Shown here piece after piece: positions 38,167-49,772 of a stretch of DNA of 64,000 nucleotides. The stretch lies in NCBI GenBank assembly GCA_006226495.1, contig SBGU01000046.1, positions 62,001-126,000 of the forward strand, written 5' to 3'. The notes under the pieces were generated by a model. The model ran no database searches, was not told where the DNA came from, and worked only from the letters and a program-made list of their open reading frames with translations. The translations under genes were made by a program, and so were the position numbers. Position 1 is the stretch's first letter. Every line of letters begins with the position of its first letter. This DNA is from Alphaproteobacteria bacterium. GTDB lineage: Bacteria; Pseudomonadota; Alphaproteobacteria; Sphingomonadales; Kordiimonadaceae.

Positions 38167-40830
38167 TCAGGCCGACGCCAGCGCGGCTTCGATGGCGGTG
38201 ATGGCGGCATCCGCCTTGTCGCCGTCCGGGCCACCGGCCTGCGCCATGTCCGGGCGGCCACCGCCGCCCTTGCCGCCGATGGCATCGGCGCCCACACGCA
38301 CCAGGTCGACCGCGCTGATGCGGCCGGTCAGGTCGTCGGTCACCCCCACGAGCACGGCGGCCTTGCCGTCATTGACCGCGATATAGGCCACAACACCCGA
38401 ACCGAGCTTTTTCTTGGCTTCGTCCGCAAGGCCACGCAGGTCCTTCGGGTTGATGCCGTCCAGCACCTGGCCGATGAATTTGACACCGCCAATGTCCTTT
38501 GCGGTCGGGCCCGCAACGCTACCGCCACCAAGAGCGGCTTTTTTGCGGGCGTCGGCCAGTTCTTTCTCCAGGCTCTTGCGTTCGGCCTGCAGGCTGGCGA
38601 TACGCTCGCCCAGGTCGGCCGGGCCGATCTTGAGGCTTGAGGCGGCATCCTTCAGAAGCCGCTGCTGTGCCAGCAGATGATCAAGTGCCGCCGCACCGGT
38701 CAGCGCCTCGATCCGGCGCACGCCCGCCGATACGGCACTTTCGGACACAATGGTGAAAGTGCCGATGTCGCCCAGGCGATTCACATGGGTACCACCACAC
38801 AGCTCGACCGAATAATGTTTGCGGCCTTCGCCGAAATTGTCACCCATCGAGACAACACGAACCTCGTCGCCGTATTTTTCACCGAACAGCGCCATGGCGC
38901 CGGCTTCAATGGCTTCGTCATAGCTGAGGAGATGGGTTTCGACGGCAGCGTTTTCGCGCACGACGCGGTTTACTTCACGCTCCACATCCAGGAGTTCGGC
39001 ATCAGACAGCGCCTTCTGGTGCGAGATATCGAACCGCAGGCGGTCTGGTGCCACCAGCGAGCCTTTCTGCGTGACATGTTCACCCAGGCGGCGGCGCAGC
39101 ACTTCATGCAGCACGTGGGTGGCCGAATGGTTCGCGCGCAGCTTGGTGCGACGCTCGCCGTCTACCTTCATATCCAGCGCGTCGCCAACCTTCAGGCTGC
39201 CGTCGGTGACCTTGGCACGGTGCACATGCAGGGCCGCAACCATCTTATGGGTGTCGGTCACTTCGGCCACACCCGCGGCGGCCTTCAGGCTGCCGGTATC
39301 GCCCATCTGGCCACCGGATTCACCATAGAAAGGTGTCTGGTTGGTGATGATGGATACTTCGTCGCCAGCCTTGGCTTCAGTCACCTGCGCACCGTCCTTG
39401 ACGATGGCAACGATCTGGCCTTCGGCGCGTTCGGTCGAATAACCGACAAATTCTGTGGCACCCGACTTGTCGAGAATGTCGAACCAGACCTTTTCGGTGG
39501 CGGCATCGCCGGAGCCGGCCCAGGCGGCACGTGCCTGCGCGCGCTGGCGCTCCATGGCGGCATTGAAGCCGGCAACCTCGACCGCACGGCCTTGCGAGCG
39601 CAGGGCGTCCTGCGTCAGATCAAGCGGGAAGCCATAGGTGTCATACAGCTTGAAGGCAACTTCGCCCGGCAGGTCGGCCTTGTCGCCAATCTTGCCCAGT
39701 TCGTCGTCCAGGAGCTTCAGGCCCTTGTCCAGCATCTGGCGGAACTTGGATTCTTCAAGCTTCAGGGTTTCTTCGATCAGCTTCTGCGCGCGACCCAGTT
39801 CCGGGAACGCCTGGCCCATTTCGCCCACCAGGGTCGGGGCAAGCCGGTACATCACCAGATCCTTGGCGCCCAGCAGGTGTGCATGGCGCATGGCACGGCG
39901 CATGATACGGCGGAGCACATAACCCCTGCCCTCGTTGGACGGCAGCACACCGTCGGCGATCAGGAAGCTGCAGGCGCGCAGGTGGTCGGCAATCACCCGG
40001 TGCGAAGCGCGGGTCTTGTCGGTCTCCGGCGCCTTGGTTGCGTCGACCGAAGCTTCGATCAGGCGGCGGAAGGTGTCGATTTCATAATTGTCGTGCGTGC
40101 CCTGCATCACGGCGGAGATACGCTCCAGGCCCATGCCGGTGTCGATGCTGGGTTTCGGCAGGCTGATACGTTCGCCCGACGCCAGTTGTTCGAACTGCAT
40201 GAACACCAGGTTCCAGATTTCGACAAAACGGTCGCCATCTTCTTCCGGGCTGCCCGGAGGGCCGCCCCAGATATGGTCGCCATGGTCATAGAAGATTTCC
40301 GAGCACGGACCGCACGGGCCGGTGTCACCCATCGACCAGAAATTGTCGCTGGTGGCAATGCGGATGATACGGTCTTCGCTAAGGCCGGCAATCTTGCGCC
40401 ACAGGCCAAAAGCCTCGTCATCCTCGTGATAGACGGTGACGGTCAGCTTGTCCTTGTTGATCCCGTATTCTTTGGTGATCAGGTTCCAGGCGAACTCGAT
40501 GGCGTTTTCCTTGAAATAGTCGCCGAACGAAAAGTTGCCGAGCATTTCGAAGAAAGTATGGTGGCGCGCCGTGTAACCGACATTGTCCAAGTCGTTATGC
40601 TTGCCGCCCGCGCGTACACATTTCTGCGACGAAGCCGCGCGGTTGTAGGACCGGGTTTCGGTGCCGGTGAACAGGTTCTTGAACGGCACCATGCCGGCAT
40701 TGGTGAACATGAGCGTCGGGTCGTTGATGGGCACCAGGGGCGCCGACGGCACGACCTCGTGCCCGTGGCTCCCGAAAAAGTCCAGAAATGCCTTACGAAT
40801 ATCGTTGGCGCCCGTCATTGTACCAGCCAT
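38167..40830 (-). CDS. alaS: alanyl-tRNA synthetase
   Basis: Charges tRNA-Ala. 887 residues, full length. Class II core motifs ([31 protein letters not shown]), then the editing domain with zinc ligands NHSATHVLH and CGGTHV, then a coiled-coil and the C-Ala domain ([19 protein letters not shown]). AGAGG lies about 10 nt before ATG 40830. Downstream of recA in the common alphaproteobacterial order. Confidence 0.97.
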   Translation of the reverse strand: MAGTMTGANDIRKAFLDFFGSHGHEVVPSAPLVPINDPTLMFTNAGMVPFKNLFTGTETRSYNRAASSQKCVRAGGKHNDLDNVGYTARHHTFFEMLGNFSFGDYFKENAIEFAWNLITKEYGINKDKLTVTVYHEDDEAFGLWRKIAGLSEDRIIRIATSDNFWSMGDTGPCGPCSEIFYDHGDHIWGGPPGSPEEDGDRFVEIWNLVFMQFEQLASGERISLPKPSIDTGMGLERISAVMQGTHDNYEIDTFRRLIEASVDATKAPETDKTRASHRVIADHLRACSFLIADGVLPSNEGRGYVLRRIMRRAMRHAHLLGAKDLVMYRLAPTLVGEMGQAFPELGRAQKLIEETLKLEESKFRQMLDKGLKLLDDELGKIGDKADLPGEVAFKLYDTYGFPLDLTQDALRSQGRAVEVAGFNAAMERQRAQARAAWAGSGDAATEKVWFDILDKSGATEFVGYSTERAEGQIVAIVKDGAQVTEAKAGDEVSIITNQTPFYGESGGQMGDTGSLKAAAGVAEVTDTHKMVAALHVHRAKVTDGSLKVGDALDMKVDGERRTKLRANHSATHVLHEVLRRRLGEHVTQKGSLVAPDRLRFDISHQKALSDAELLDVEREVNRVVRENAAVETHLLSYDEAIEAGAMALFGEKYGDEVRVVSMGDNFGEGRKHYSVELCGGTHVNRLGDIGTFTIVSESAVSAGVRRIEALTGAAALDHLLAQQRLLKDAASSLKIGPADLGERIASLQAERKSLEKELADARKKAALGGGSVAGPTAKDIGGVKFIGQVLDGINPKDLRGLADEAKKKLGSGVVAYIAVNDGKAAVLVGVTDDLTGRISAVDLVRVGADAIGGKGGGGRPDMAQAGGPDGDKADAAITAIEAALASA

Positions 40831-41033
40831 GAAATCAGCCTCTGTTGCTGCAAATACCTACTGTCCGGTGCTGACCATGTGGCCGCCCGGTTTCAGGCCC
40901 TTGTAGCGCCCGGTCAGGCCGGTGTCCAGCCTATGCGGCGTGCGGGCCGCCAAAATGCGCAAGCTGTGGTGGCATCGGCACAAATCGGCACGCACGGGCA
41001 CCCTCGCCGCACGCAAATGATGGCCCCGCCCGA

Positions 41034-41064
41034 ACAAAAAAGGCGGCCCCCAGGACCGCCTTTT
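41034..41064 (-). terminator. recA terminator
   Basis: Stem AAAAGGCGG/CCGCCTTTT; on the minus strand a T6 run follows. It sits in the 271-bp recA-alaS gap; the rest of the gap shows no gene. Confidence 0.85.
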
Positions 41065-41101
41065 GATACCCGGCCAAAAGGCCCGGATTATTCGTCCCGG
41101 A

Positions 41102-42181
<1,080 letters not shown>

Positions 42182-42232
42182 TTGTCGGGTCTCCTTATTC
42201 CACAGGCGTTCGTCCCTTGCAATGCAAGTTTT

Positions 42233-42247
42233 GTACTATGTTTGTTC
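42233..42247. promoter_or_regulatory. LexA-like box A upstream of recA
   Basis: GTAC-N7-GTTC, one mismatch from consensus, 52 bp before the recA start. Confidence 0.6.
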
Positions 42248-42264
42248 CTGTGACGCAAGGCAAT

Positions 42265-42279
42265 ATTCCCCTTTTGTTC
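42265..42279. promoter_or_regulatory. LexA-like box B upstream of recA
   Basis: ATTC-N7-GTTC, one mismatch, 84 bp before the recA start and about three helical turns from box A. Confidence 0.5.
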
Positions 42280-42320
42280 TCATGCCGGTTCCGGGGCAAA
42301 AGAACAGGCAATCCGGGGCC

Positions 42321-44714
42321 TCAGCCCAGGATCGTCTTCACCTGTTCCGCAAGGTCCTTGAGGGAGAAGGGTTTTGGCAGGAACTGGAATTCTTCGGCTT
42401 CCAGGTTCTTGCGGATCATGTCTTCGGCATAACCCGAGACAAAGATCACCGGCAGGTCCGGCCGGTCTTTCCTGGCTTCCTTCACCAGGGTCGGCCCGTC
42501 CATGTTGGGCATGATGACATCCGAGATGAGGAGGTCGATATGTTCCCGCGTGGTGTTCAGTATTTCAAGCCCCGCTTCGCCCGACGCGGCCTCCAGCACC
42601 TTGTAGCCCTTGTTCACCAGGGCCCGGCTCGCGAACATGCGCACGGGGTCTTCGTCCTCGACGATCAGGATCGTGCCCTTTCCGGTCAGGTCGCGGGCCG
42701 GTGCTTCGGGTTTCTGGCTGTCCTTGCGTTCGGCGGCTTCGGCTGCGTGCGCCTTGAAGAACAACAGGAAGGTGGTGCCCTGCCCGACCTGGCTTTCAAC
42801 GAACACAAACCCACCGGTCTGTTTGACGATACCATAAACGGTGGCAAGGCCCAGGCCCGTTCCCTGCCCCACTTCCTTGGTGGTGAAGAAGGGTTCGAAG
42901 ATCTTGTTCAGGTTATCCTTGGGGATGCCGCAGCCGGTGTCTTCCACTTCCACCAGCACATAATCGTCCGGCACGATAACGTCGTAGCGTTCCACAAGCG
43001 GATGGTCGGGCCCGATCATGCTGGTGCGCACCTCGAGCTTGCCGCCATTTGGCATGGCATCGCGCGCATTCACCGCCAGGTTGATGATCACCTGCTCAAG
43101 CTGGCCCTGGTCCACTTTCACCGGCTTGAGGTCGCGGCCATGCACGACCCTGAGCTCGATATTTTCGCCGATCAGACGCCGGATCAGGTTCGAAAGCTCG
43201 GCCAGCACGTCGGTCATCATCAGGACCTTCGGCCTGAGCGTCTGCTGGCGCGAGAAAGCCAGCAACTGCCGCACAAGGTTCGCGGCCCGATTGGCGTTCT
43301 GCTTGATCTGGATAATGTCGGAGAAAGACTGGTCGCCGGCATCGTGTCGCACCAGCAACAAATCACAGAAGCCGATGATGGCGGTCAGCAGGTTGTTGAA
43401 ATCGTGCGCCACCCCGCCCGCAAGCTGGCCAACGGCCTGCATCTTCTGGGCCTGCACGAACTGGCGCTCGAGGCTTTTTTCCTGCGTGGTATCAATCAGA
43501 TACAGGATCGCATAATGCTCGTCACCCTTGGTGATCGAGGAGGAGAACACCTGCCCCACCCGTTCCGGCTGGGTGTTATAGACCACATCCAGGGGGTGCG
43601 ACGCCGGTTTGCCGTCATAGGCATAGGCGATCAGTTGGGTCAGTTCATCCCGGTCGTCGATCTTCACAAGGGTCTGAACGGAATCGCCCTGTTTTATATT
43701 CTTGCCGGACGGATGCCGCTTGAGCGGCTGGTTGAATTCCTGCACCACACCTTCACGGTTGGTGATGGCGATAGCCACAGGGGCCGCATCGAAGATCGGG
43801 TCGATCAGGAACTGGCGTTCCACGGGAACCAGCCGGCCGCGGATCTGGTCCAGCCGGCGGATGAAACGGTAGCGACCGATATCCCGGTTCTGTTCGCGGG
43901 TCTTCAAGGGCATATCGACCACATCAACATCGATGCGGCGCTTCTTGCCAACCAGAAGCTGGCTTTCGCCGGCCTTGAGCTGGATACGCGACGGCAGGGG
44001 TGCGTCTTCGTCCAGCTCCAGCCAATCCCTGAGGGTCTTGTTGATATATTGGATGCGGCCATTATTGTCTTCGAGCGAGATGCCGCAGCCCAGGCGTTCG
44101 AACAAGGGGTCGCCCCAGTCCTCGATCAGCCGGCGTTCGTTCTGCAGCCGTTCGCCGTCGGTTTCAGACACCACCTGCCACAGCGCATGTTGTCCGACCC
44201 TGCGGCCCGATATGGTCAGGTCGACACCATCGTCACCGCTGCCGCTGAAGCTCATTTGCCCGACACCGGACTGGCGCACGCCGGCGATCAGCCGCTGCAG
44301 CGCATTGCGGGCATTCTCGTCGCCCACCAGCGCCTGCAGGCCACCGGCACGACCGCGCATCAGACGTTCGAATGCCGGGTTCGAGGCAATGGCCTGGCCG
44401 CCAAGGTCGGTGACCAGCAGCGCCCGCCGCTCCAGCCCCACCAGCGCCTGCAACAGCTCGCGGTCCAGAAGGTCGCGCCGGGTCATGGGTTCGTCAAGGG
44501 CGGACAGGGACTTGAGAAGCGTGAAGGCCGTTGCCACAAGAACCAGGCTGCCTGCCCCCAGTGCGCCCGTGAGGCCCCATGCGATCCAGGCCATGAAACC
44601 CGCGCCAGCCGCCCCCAAAAGGCCGGCAAGGGCAATCGCCATCAGGCGCAGGCCGGACTTGGCTTCGCTTTGAATGAGCGCATCCCGGAACGGCTGCGGC
44701 AGTCTGCTTTCCAT
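42321..44714 (-). CDS. cckA: cell-cycle hybrid histidine kinase CckA
   Basis: Master sensor kinase/phosphatase that feeds CtrA through ChpT. 797 residues: two N-terminal membrane helices (about 22-68), tandem PAS-like regions (about 75-395), the HisKA box with phospho-acceptor His437 in [21 protein letters not shown], HATPase (ITPDHPL.. to [15 protein letters not shown]), and a C-terminal receiver with phospho-acceptor Asp732 in [13 protein letters not shown]. The architecture and the HDFNNLL box are diagnostic. Upstream of flhB in the same direction but separated by 83 bp. Confidence 0.95.
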   Translation of the reverse strand: MESRLPQPFRDALIQSEAKSGLRLMAIALAGLLGAAGAGFMAWIAWGLTGALGAGSLVLVATAFTLLKSLSALDEPMTRRDLLDRELLQALVGLERRALLVTDLGGQAIASNPAFERLMRGRAGGLQALVGDENARNALQRLIAGVRQSGVGQMSFSGSGDDGVDLTISGRRVGQHALWQVVSETDGERLQNERRLIEDWGDPLFERLGCGISLEDNNGRIQYINKTLRDWLELDEDAPLPSRIQLKAGESQLLVGKKRRIDVDVVDMPLKTREQNRDIGRYRFIRRLDQIRGRLVPVERQFLIDPIFDAAPVAIAITNREGVVQEFNQPLKRHPSGKNIKQGDSVQTLVKIDDRDELTQLIAYAYDGKPASHPLDVVYNTQPERVGQVFSSSITKGDEHYAILYLIDTTQEKSLERQFVQAQKMQAVGQLAGGVAHDFNNLLTAIIGFCDLLLVRHDAGDQSFSDIIQIKQNANRAANLVRQLLAFSRQQTLRPKVLMMTDVLAELSNLIRRLIGENIELRVVHGRDLKPVKVDQGQLEQVIINLAVNARDAMPNGGKLEVRTSMIGPDHPLVERYDVIVPDDYVLVEVEDTGCGIPKDNLNKIFEPFFTTKEVGQGTGLGLATVYGIVKQTGGFVFVESQVGQGTTFLLFFKAHAAEAAERKDSQKPEAPARDLTGKGTILIVEDEDPVRMFASRALVNKGYKVLEAASGEAGLEILNTTREHIDLLISDVIMPNMDGPTLVKEARKDRPDLPVIFVSGYAEDMIRKNLEAEEFQFLPKPFSLKDLAEQVKTILG

Positions 44715-44797
44715 ATAAACCCACCCATGTTTTGCCCGAGCTTAGCGGGCTGGCGCAGAATATTGCAAGCGCCCAAAGAAACCGCGCAGAATGCCGC

Positions 44798-45880
44798 CTA
44801 CCTGGTGCGCGGGCGAATGCCGACCCGGCGCAGCTTCAGCACATAACTGATGACTTCCGCGACCGCCTTATAGTGATCCGGCGGGATTTCCTCATCCAGT
44901 TCCACGGCGGCGTGCAGGGCCCTGGCAAGCGGCGGGTTCTCGACGATCGGGATATTGTTTTCCTGCGCGATTTCGCGGATTTTTGCGGCAATGCCATCAA
45001 CACCCTTGGCGATCAGCCGCGGCACTTCCATCTGGCCATGCTTGTATTCAAGTGCAACGGCATAATGGGTCGGGTTGGTGATCACCACATCGGCCTTGGG
45101 CACATTGGCCATCATGCGCTGGCGCGCGCGCTCCATCCGGATCGACCGCAGGCGGCCCTTGACCTTGGGGTCACCGTCCGTCTGTTTATATTCATCCTTC
45201 ACTTCCTGCTTGGTCATGCGCAGCTTCTTGTGATGCTGGTAGCGCTGGAAGGAAAAGTCGAATACAGCGATGAAGGTCAGCACGATAATGACGCCGACCA
45301 GAAGCTTCAGGACCATCACCTTGATAAGGATCAGTATATCCATCATCGACAGCAGCATCATGGTATCGAGCCGGCCGCGTTCGGGATAGACGATCAGCAC
45401 GATAACCCCACCGACAGCAATAAGCTTCGCAACGATTTTCAGGAATTCGACCGGCATCCGCGATGAAAACATGCGCTTCAGGCCTGCCATGGGCGAGATT
45501 TTCTTGAGGTCCGGCTTCAGCTTTTCAAAGGAAAAAACGCCACCATGCTGCATGCGGTTCGCCGCAATCGCCACCAGGAGGAAGGTGCCGAAGGGAATGA
45601 GCAGCACATAAAAAACCTGCTGGACCGCGCCCATGATCGGCTCCAGCGCGCCGGTCTGGTCGGCATCGATATTATGCAGGTTCGACAGGAACCCGACAAA
45701 GGGCATGGAAATATGCGACCCGATATATCCGCCCATGCCGGCCAGAAGACCGGCAGCCGCCATCAGCATGGCCCAGGTCTTGACTTCCTGGCTGGAGACA
45801 ACTTCGCCCTTCTCCCGCGCGTCCTGCAGTTTTTTGGGCGTGGGCTCTTCGGTTTTCTGGGCGTCGTCTTCTTCTGCCAT
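44798..45880 (-). CDS. flhB: flagellar export switch protein FlhB
   Basis: Sets export specificity of the flagellar type III secretion apparatus. 360 residues: cytoplasmic start AEEDDAQKTEEPTPKKLQDAREKGEV, four membrane helices (about 30-210), and a cytoplasmic domain with the autocleavage motif NPTH at residue 269. Starts 3 bp after fliR. Last gene of the flgB-flgC-fliE-fliQ-fliR-flhB run. Confidence 0.96.
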   Translation of the reverse strand: MAEEDDAQKTEEPTPKKLQDAREKGEVVSSQEVKTWAMLMAAAGLLAGMGGYIGSHISMPFVGFLSNLHNIDADQTGALEPIMGAVQQVFYVLLIPFGTFLLVAIAANRMQHGGVFSFEKLKPDLKKISPMAGLKRMFSSRMPVEFLKIVAKLIAVGGVIVLIVYPERGRLDTMMLLSMMDILILIKVMVLKLLVGVIIVLTFIAVFDFSFQRYQHHKKLRMTKQEVKDEYKQTDGDPKVKGRLRSIRMERARQRMMANVPKADVVITNPTHYAVALEYKHGQMEVPRLIAKGVDGIAAKIREIAQENNIPIVENPPLARALHAAVELDEEIPPDHYKAVAEVISYVLKLRRVGIRPRTR

Positions 45881-45883
45881 GGC

Positions 45884-46642
45884 CTATCCCACAAAATCCA
45901 GAAGCAGCACGCGGAACTGGTCGAGGAACAGGTTCATCATCGACCCCATAAGCAGCATGATCAGGGTGAAACCGAGGAAAAGGTTGATCGGCATGCCGAT
46001 GAAAAAAACCTGGAAACCCTGCACCATGCGCGCAACCAGACCAAGCCCGACGTTATAGACGATGCCGAACACGATGAAAGGCAGCGCCATCTGCGAGCCC
46101 AGCATGAAACTGCTGGAAACATAGCGCACGGTCACGGTGGCAAAATCGGCCACCGGCAACGCCATGCCTGCCGGGAACCGCACATAACTGTTGGCCATGC
46201 CCATGATCAAAAGATGATGCAGGTCGGTAACCGTGATCAAGGTAACGGCAATGAGGGTCATGAAGGTGGCGACAATCACGCTTTGGCTGCCCTGGCTCGG
46301 GTCGAAGCTCTGGGCTGCGGCAAGGCCGGTCTGGAACGCGATCAGCGAGCCGGCAACGTGGGTCGAGGTCAGGAGGATGCGGGTCACAAGCCCCATCATC
46401 AGGCCGATGGTCAACTCCCGGATCATCAGCGCGGCCAGGTCGAAGATATTGCCGGGCATCGGCGGCAACTGCGTGCGCACGGTGCCATAAACGATGATCG
46501 ACACCATCATGGCAAAGGCCACGCGCATGCGGGCGGGCACCGAATGGTCGCCCAGGACCGGCATGATCATCACAAGCGCGGCCATGCGAACGGTGACAAG
46601 CAGGAAACCGAAGGCTTCGGCGGGAAGGATGTCGCCCAGCAC
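45884..46642 (-). CDS. fliR: flagellar export protein FliR
   Basis: Membrane component of the export gate with FliP and FliQ. 252 residues with about five hydrophobic segments and family stretches such as RELTIGLMMGLVTRILLTSTHVAGSLIAFQTGLA. Starts 4 bp after fliQ. Confidence 0.95.
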   Translation of the reverse strand: MLGDILPAEAFGFLLVTVRMAALVMIMPVLGDHSVPARMRVAFAMMVSIIVYGTVRTQLPPMPGNIFDLAALMIRELTIGLMMGLVTRILLTSTHVAGSLIAFQTGLAAAQSFDPSQGSQSVIVATFMTLIAVTLITVTDLHHLLIMGMANSYVRFPAGMALPVADFATVTVRYVSSSFMLGSQMALPFIVFGIVYNVGLGLVARMVQGFQVFFIGMPINLFLGFTLIMLLMGSMMNLFLDQFRVLLLDFVG

Positions 46643-46646
46643 GGCC

Positions 46647-46913
46647 TTATCCGCCCGCGATGATGCGTTCGACGATACGTTCCATGAAACTGTTCAGCAC
46701 CCGGCCCATATAGGGCAGCGAGAACAGGAGCATGGTGAAGATGGCGAGGATCTTGGGCACGAAGGTCAGGGTCATTTCCTGAAGCTGGGTCAGCGCCTGG
46801 AAAAAGGCAATGAACAAACCGACCGCCAGCCCGACGCCCATAATGGGCCCGCAAACAAGCAGCAGGGTCTGCACCGCGTCGCGGCCTACCTCAAGGACTT
46901 CGGGTCCTGTCAT
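46647..46913 (-). CDS. fliQ: flagellar export protein FliQ
   Basis: 88-residue, two-helix export-gate subunit. Family features: ALQTLLLVCGPIMGVGLAVGLFIAFFQALTQLQEMTLTFVPKI, the standard FliQ layout. Between fliE and fliR. Confidence 0.94.
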   Translation of the reverse strand: MTGPEVLEVGRDAVQTLLLVCGPIMGVGLAVGLFIAFFQALTQLQEMTLTFVPKILAIFTMLLFSLPYMGRVLNSFMERIVERIIAGG

Positions 46914-46937
46914 CTGCTTCCCCCTCCGCCCAAACGG

Positions 46938-47264
46938 TCAGATCGGCATTTTCAGGATGTCGTTATAGGCGGAAATTACCTTGTCGCGCACCGTGACCAC
47001 GGTTTCGACCACCATTTCGGCATTGGTGACGGCGGTAACCACATCCACCATGTCGGCCTGGTCCACGAGCGCCCTGGCGCCAATGGCTTCCGACGCCCCT
47101 GTTGCCTTGGCAACATCACCGAGGGTTTCGGTCACGAGCGCGGAAAAGGCGGATTTGTCGGCCATGCCGTCCGGGCCGTTACGACCACCAAGACCGGCAC
47201 TGTCCTGAAGCTGTTTGCTGGCCTGCGAATAGGCGTTTACGGCATCAAGCTGTTTTATGTTCAT
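46938..47264 (-). CDS. fliE: flagellar hook-basal body adaptor FliE
   Basis: Joins the MS ring to the rod. 108 residues; C-terminal VDVVTAVTNAEMVVETVVTVRDKVISAYNDILKMPI is the FliE signature. Follows flgC closely. Confidence 0.93.
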   Translation of the reverse strand: MNIKQLDAVNAYSQASKQLQDSAGLGGRNGPDGMADKSAFSALVTETLGDVAKATGASEAIGARALVDQADMVDVVTAVTNAEMVVETVVTVRDKVISAYNDILKMPI

Positions 47265-47274
47265 TCAGCCCTCC

Positions 47275-47682
47275 TCAGCGCAGCAGGTCGAGGGTCATGG
47301 TCGCCATGCGGCGCGACGCCTCAAGCGCGTTCAGGTTGGATTGGTAGGTCCGCTGGGCCTGGCGCATGTCCATCAGTTCGATGAGACCATTGACGTTCGA
47401 GGTCTTGATATAACCAGCCGAGTCAGCCGCCGGGTTGCCGGGGTCGTATTTTTTGCCGAATTCCTTCTGGTCGAATTCAACCCCGGTCGCCTTGACCGTC
47501 TCGACACCGTTTGCGCGGTCCATTTCGGTCTGGAACGTCACGATCTTGCGGCGGTAAGGGTCGGCGCCCGGATCGGTCGCGACCGAATCCTGGTTGGCAA
47601 TGTTTTCGGAAATAACGCGCATGCGCACGGACTGGGCCCGAAGCCCCGCCGCAGATGCCATCATCGCTTTTTGAAGGTCCAT
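47275..47682 (-). CDS. flgC: flagellar proximal rod protein FlgC
   Basis: 135 residues. N-terminal rod motif (LQKAMMASAAGLRAQSVRMRVISENIANQDS) and C-terminal NVNGLIELMDMRQAQRTYQSNLNALEASRRM pair as coiled coils in the rod. Between flgB and fliE. Confidence 0.95.
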   Translation of the reverse strand: MDLQKAMMASAAGLRAQSVRMRVISENIANQDSVATDPGADPYRRKIVTFQTEMDRANGVETVKATGVEFDQKEFGKKYDPGNPAADSAGYIKTSNVNGLIELMDMRQAQRTYQSNLNALEASRRMATMTLDLLR

Positions 47683-47725
47683 CGCCTGGTCCTTTTAAAT
47701 CGGGTTCAAGCCCGGAGCCGCGTTT

Positions 47726-48148
47726 CTACGCCCCGTTCTTGCCGAGGGCAATCTTCAACAGCCCCATGTTCTTTTTATAGAGATTGACCATCATACCATA
47801 TTTCATCTGGTTGTTGGCCACCATCATCATCTGTTCTTCAAGCACGACCGAGTTGCCGTTCGGGGCTTCTTCGGCATGTTTCATCTCGACGATATTCGCG
47901 GGACCGAAACCGGAATTGGTTCCCATATGGCCCGGCTTCGAACCGCGCAGCGATACGCTGCCCATGCCTTTGCCCTTGCCGGTCAGGTCGTCGACGATAC
48001 TGGAAAAATCCTGCGATTCCAGTTCCCTGGCCTTGAAACCCGGCGTGTTGGCATTGGCGATATTCTCGCTCAGCACCTGCTGGTTCTGGTTCAGCCAATG
48101 CATGCGCCGGCGAAGCGCCGCCATGATCGGTATATTGGTTAAATCCAT
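47726..48148 (-). CDS. flgB: flagellar proximal rod protein FlgB
   Basis: 140 residues from ATG 48148 (MDLTNIPIMAALRRRMHWLNQNQQVLSENIANANTPGF has the rod motif). A longer frame upstream lacks family similarity. First gene of the minus-strand flagellar operon; its upstream region carries a CtrA-like site. Confidence 0.93.
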   Translation of the reverse strand: MDLTNIPIMAALRRRMHWLNQNQQVLSENIANANTPGFKARELESQDFSSIVDDLTGKGKGMGSVSLRGSKPGHMGTNSGFGPANIVEMKHAEEAPNGNSVVLEEQMMMVANNQMKYGMMVNLYKKNMGLLKIALGKNGA

Positions 48149-48191
48149 GTGCCTGCCTGTTCCTAAACCGTGCCCATCAGAGCTTCCAGAG

Positions 48192-48229
48192 AGCATAACA
48201 TGACCCGAATCAGGTTAACAAGTTGCAAA
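48192..48229 (-). promoter_or_regulatory. candidate CtrA-associated promoter of the flgB operon
   Basis: On the minus strand TTGTTA (48221-48216) and TATGCT (48197-48192) are 18 bp apart. A half-conserved CtrA box (TTAA-N7-CAAA in plus orientation, 48215-48229) overlaps the -35, and a GANTC (GAATC, 48207-48211) lies in the spacer. This is the layout of CtrA/GcrA-type cell-cycle promoters, but the box has only one intact half. Confidence 0.35.
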
Positions 48230-48305
48230 CATAAGAAGTTTTTTTGGGCCTCTGCCCCATGGGCATTCGCTTGCAATTTTGCCGCATCTGTCGCTCAATG
48301 CAGTC

Positions 48306-48665
48306 ATGAGCGACAACAGGAACATACCGGTACCCACCACCAAGGCGGTGGCCATCAAGGACAATGCCGAGGGGGCGCCCCCCAGCATTACCGCCAAGGG
48401 GCACGGTTTTGTCGCCGAAAAGATTCTCGATATCGCGTTCGCCGAAGGTGTGAAGGTGCGCCAGGACAGCGACCTGATCGAGCTTCTGGACGCCTTCGAG
48501 GTCGAAAGCCCGGTACCCCTTGAGGCCCTGCATGCGGTTTCCCTGATCCTGGAACGGGTCTATGCCGAAAACAAGCGCATGGAAGCGGCCACCACGGTTG
48601 ACACGGCACCTCTGCCCCAAAGCCCGCAAACCCCACAGGATACGGACAAGAAGAATGTTAGGTGA
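48306..48665 (+). CDS. stand-alone FlhB C-terminal homologue (FhlB-like)
   Basis: 119 residues from ATG 48306. Matches the cytoplasmic domain of FlhB/EscU (AVAIKDNAEGAPPSITAKGHGFVAEKILDIAFAEGVKVRQDSDLIELLDAFEVESPVPLEAL) but has no membrane part and no NPTH. Separate genes of this kind are known beside flagellar export genes and are thought to tune or partly replace FlhB-C. It overlaps fliO by 11 nt and faces the flgB operon. Confidence 0.82.
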   Translation: MSDNRNIPVPTTKAVAIKDNAEGAPPSITAKGHGFVAEKILDIAFAEGVKVRQDSDLIELLDAFEVESPVPLEALHAVSLILERVYAENKRMEAATTVDTAPLPQSPQTPQDTDKKNVR

Positions 48666-48978
48666 AATGACCGGCGCCTTTGCCGCGCTTCTGTTCGTGC
48701 TCGGGCTTCTGGGCCTGATGGTCTGGGCCATGAAACGTTTTGGCCTGGCACCCGGCCAGCCGCGCTTTCCCACAAAAGGCGGCAAGCAGATCACCATTGT
48801 CGAAAACCGCATGCTGGACGGACGCAACCGGCTGGTTATTGTACGCTGGCGTGGCCGGGAGTATCTTCTCGGCAGCGGCGCCAATGGCATCAGCCTGATC
48901 GGGACAGAAGACAGTGACTTTGAAAAAATGCTGGAAGCAGCAGGGGACGAAACCGGTGACGACCAGAAAAGCCTTTAG
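48655..48978 (+). CDS. fliO: flagellar biosynthesis protein FliO
   Basis: Assembly factor for the FliP ring. 107 residues: one N-terminal membrane helix (about 4-25, GAFAALLFVLGLLGLMVWAM) and a FliO/MopB beta-rich tail (ITIVENRMLDGRNRLVIVRWRGREYLLG). Sits between fhlB and fliP, overlapping both. Confidence 0.85.
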   Translation: MLGEMTGAFAALLFVLGLLGLMVWAMKRFGLAPGQPRFPTKGGKQITIVENRMLDGRNRLVIVRWRGREYLLGSGANGISLIGTEDSDFEKMLEAAGDETGDDQKSL

Positions 48979-49765
48979 TTTTGTGTTTCACCGGCGCCTG
49001 ACCGTCCGCACACTGTTGCTGTTGCTGCCCGTCTTCATGGCGGTGGTGATTGCAGGTGCCGGCCCCGCGTTCGCCCAGTCCCTGAACCTGAACCTCGGTG
49101 AAGACGGCTCCCTGTCCGGGCGCGTGGTGCAGATGATCCTGCTTCTTACCGTGCTCAGCCTCGCGCCGTCGATCCTGATCATGATGACCAGTTTCACCCG
49201 CATGGTGATCGTGTTTTCCCTGCTCAGAAGTGCCATGGGCACCCAGCAGACACCACCCAACATCGTGCTGGTGTCGCTGTCGATGTTCCTGACCGCCTAT
49301 GTGATGGCCCCGACCCTGACCCAGGCCTGGGACCAGGGCATCCAGCCGCTGATTGACGAGCAGATCGACCAGAAACAGGCGTATGAGCGCGCATCGGTGC
49401 CGTTCCGCAATTTCATGCTGTCGCAGGTGCGGGAGAAGGACCTTGAGCTGTTCATGAACCTGTCGAACGCCGACCCGGTCGCGAACGCGCAGGACGTGCC
49501 CATGACCACCCTGGTGCCGGCCTTCATGATCAGCGAGCTTCGCCGCGCCTTCGAGATCGGCTTCCTCTTGTACATCCCCTTCATCGTGATCGACATGGTC
49601 GTGGCCTCGATCCTCATGTCCATGGGCATGATGATGTTGCCGCCGGTGATGATCGCCATGCCCTTCAAGCTGATATTCTTCGTATTGGTGGACGGCTGGA
49701 ACCTGATCGCCGGTTCGCTGGTGCAAAGCTTCGGCACCACACCGCCACCAGGGGTCGGCGGATAG
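48956..49765 (+). CDS. fliP: flagellar export protein FliP
   Basis: Core of the export gate. About 269 residues from GTG 48956, overlapping fliO by 23 nt. Signal peptide (about 17-41), then IMMTSFTRMVIVFSLLRSAMGTQQTPPNIVLVSLSMFLT and IPFIVIDMVVASILMSMGMMMLPPVMIAMPFKLIFFVLVDGW, both FliP signatures. Separated from fliQ-fliR, which lie on the opposite strand nearby. Confidence 0.95.
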   Translation: MTTRKAFSFVFHRRLTVRTLLLLLPVFMAVVIAGAGPAFAQSLNLNLGEDGSLSGRVVQMILLLTVLSLAPSILIMMTSFTRMVIVFSLLRSAMGTQQTPPNIVLVSLSMFLTAYVMAPTLTQAWDQGIQPLIDEQIDQKQAYERASVPFRNFMLSQVREKDLELFMNLSNADPVANAQDVPMTTLVPAFMISELRRAFEIGFLLYIPFIVIDMVVASILMSMGMMMLPPVMIAMPFKLIFFVLVDGWNLIAGSLVQSFGTTPPPGVGG

Positions 49766-49772
49766 CCCTGCC

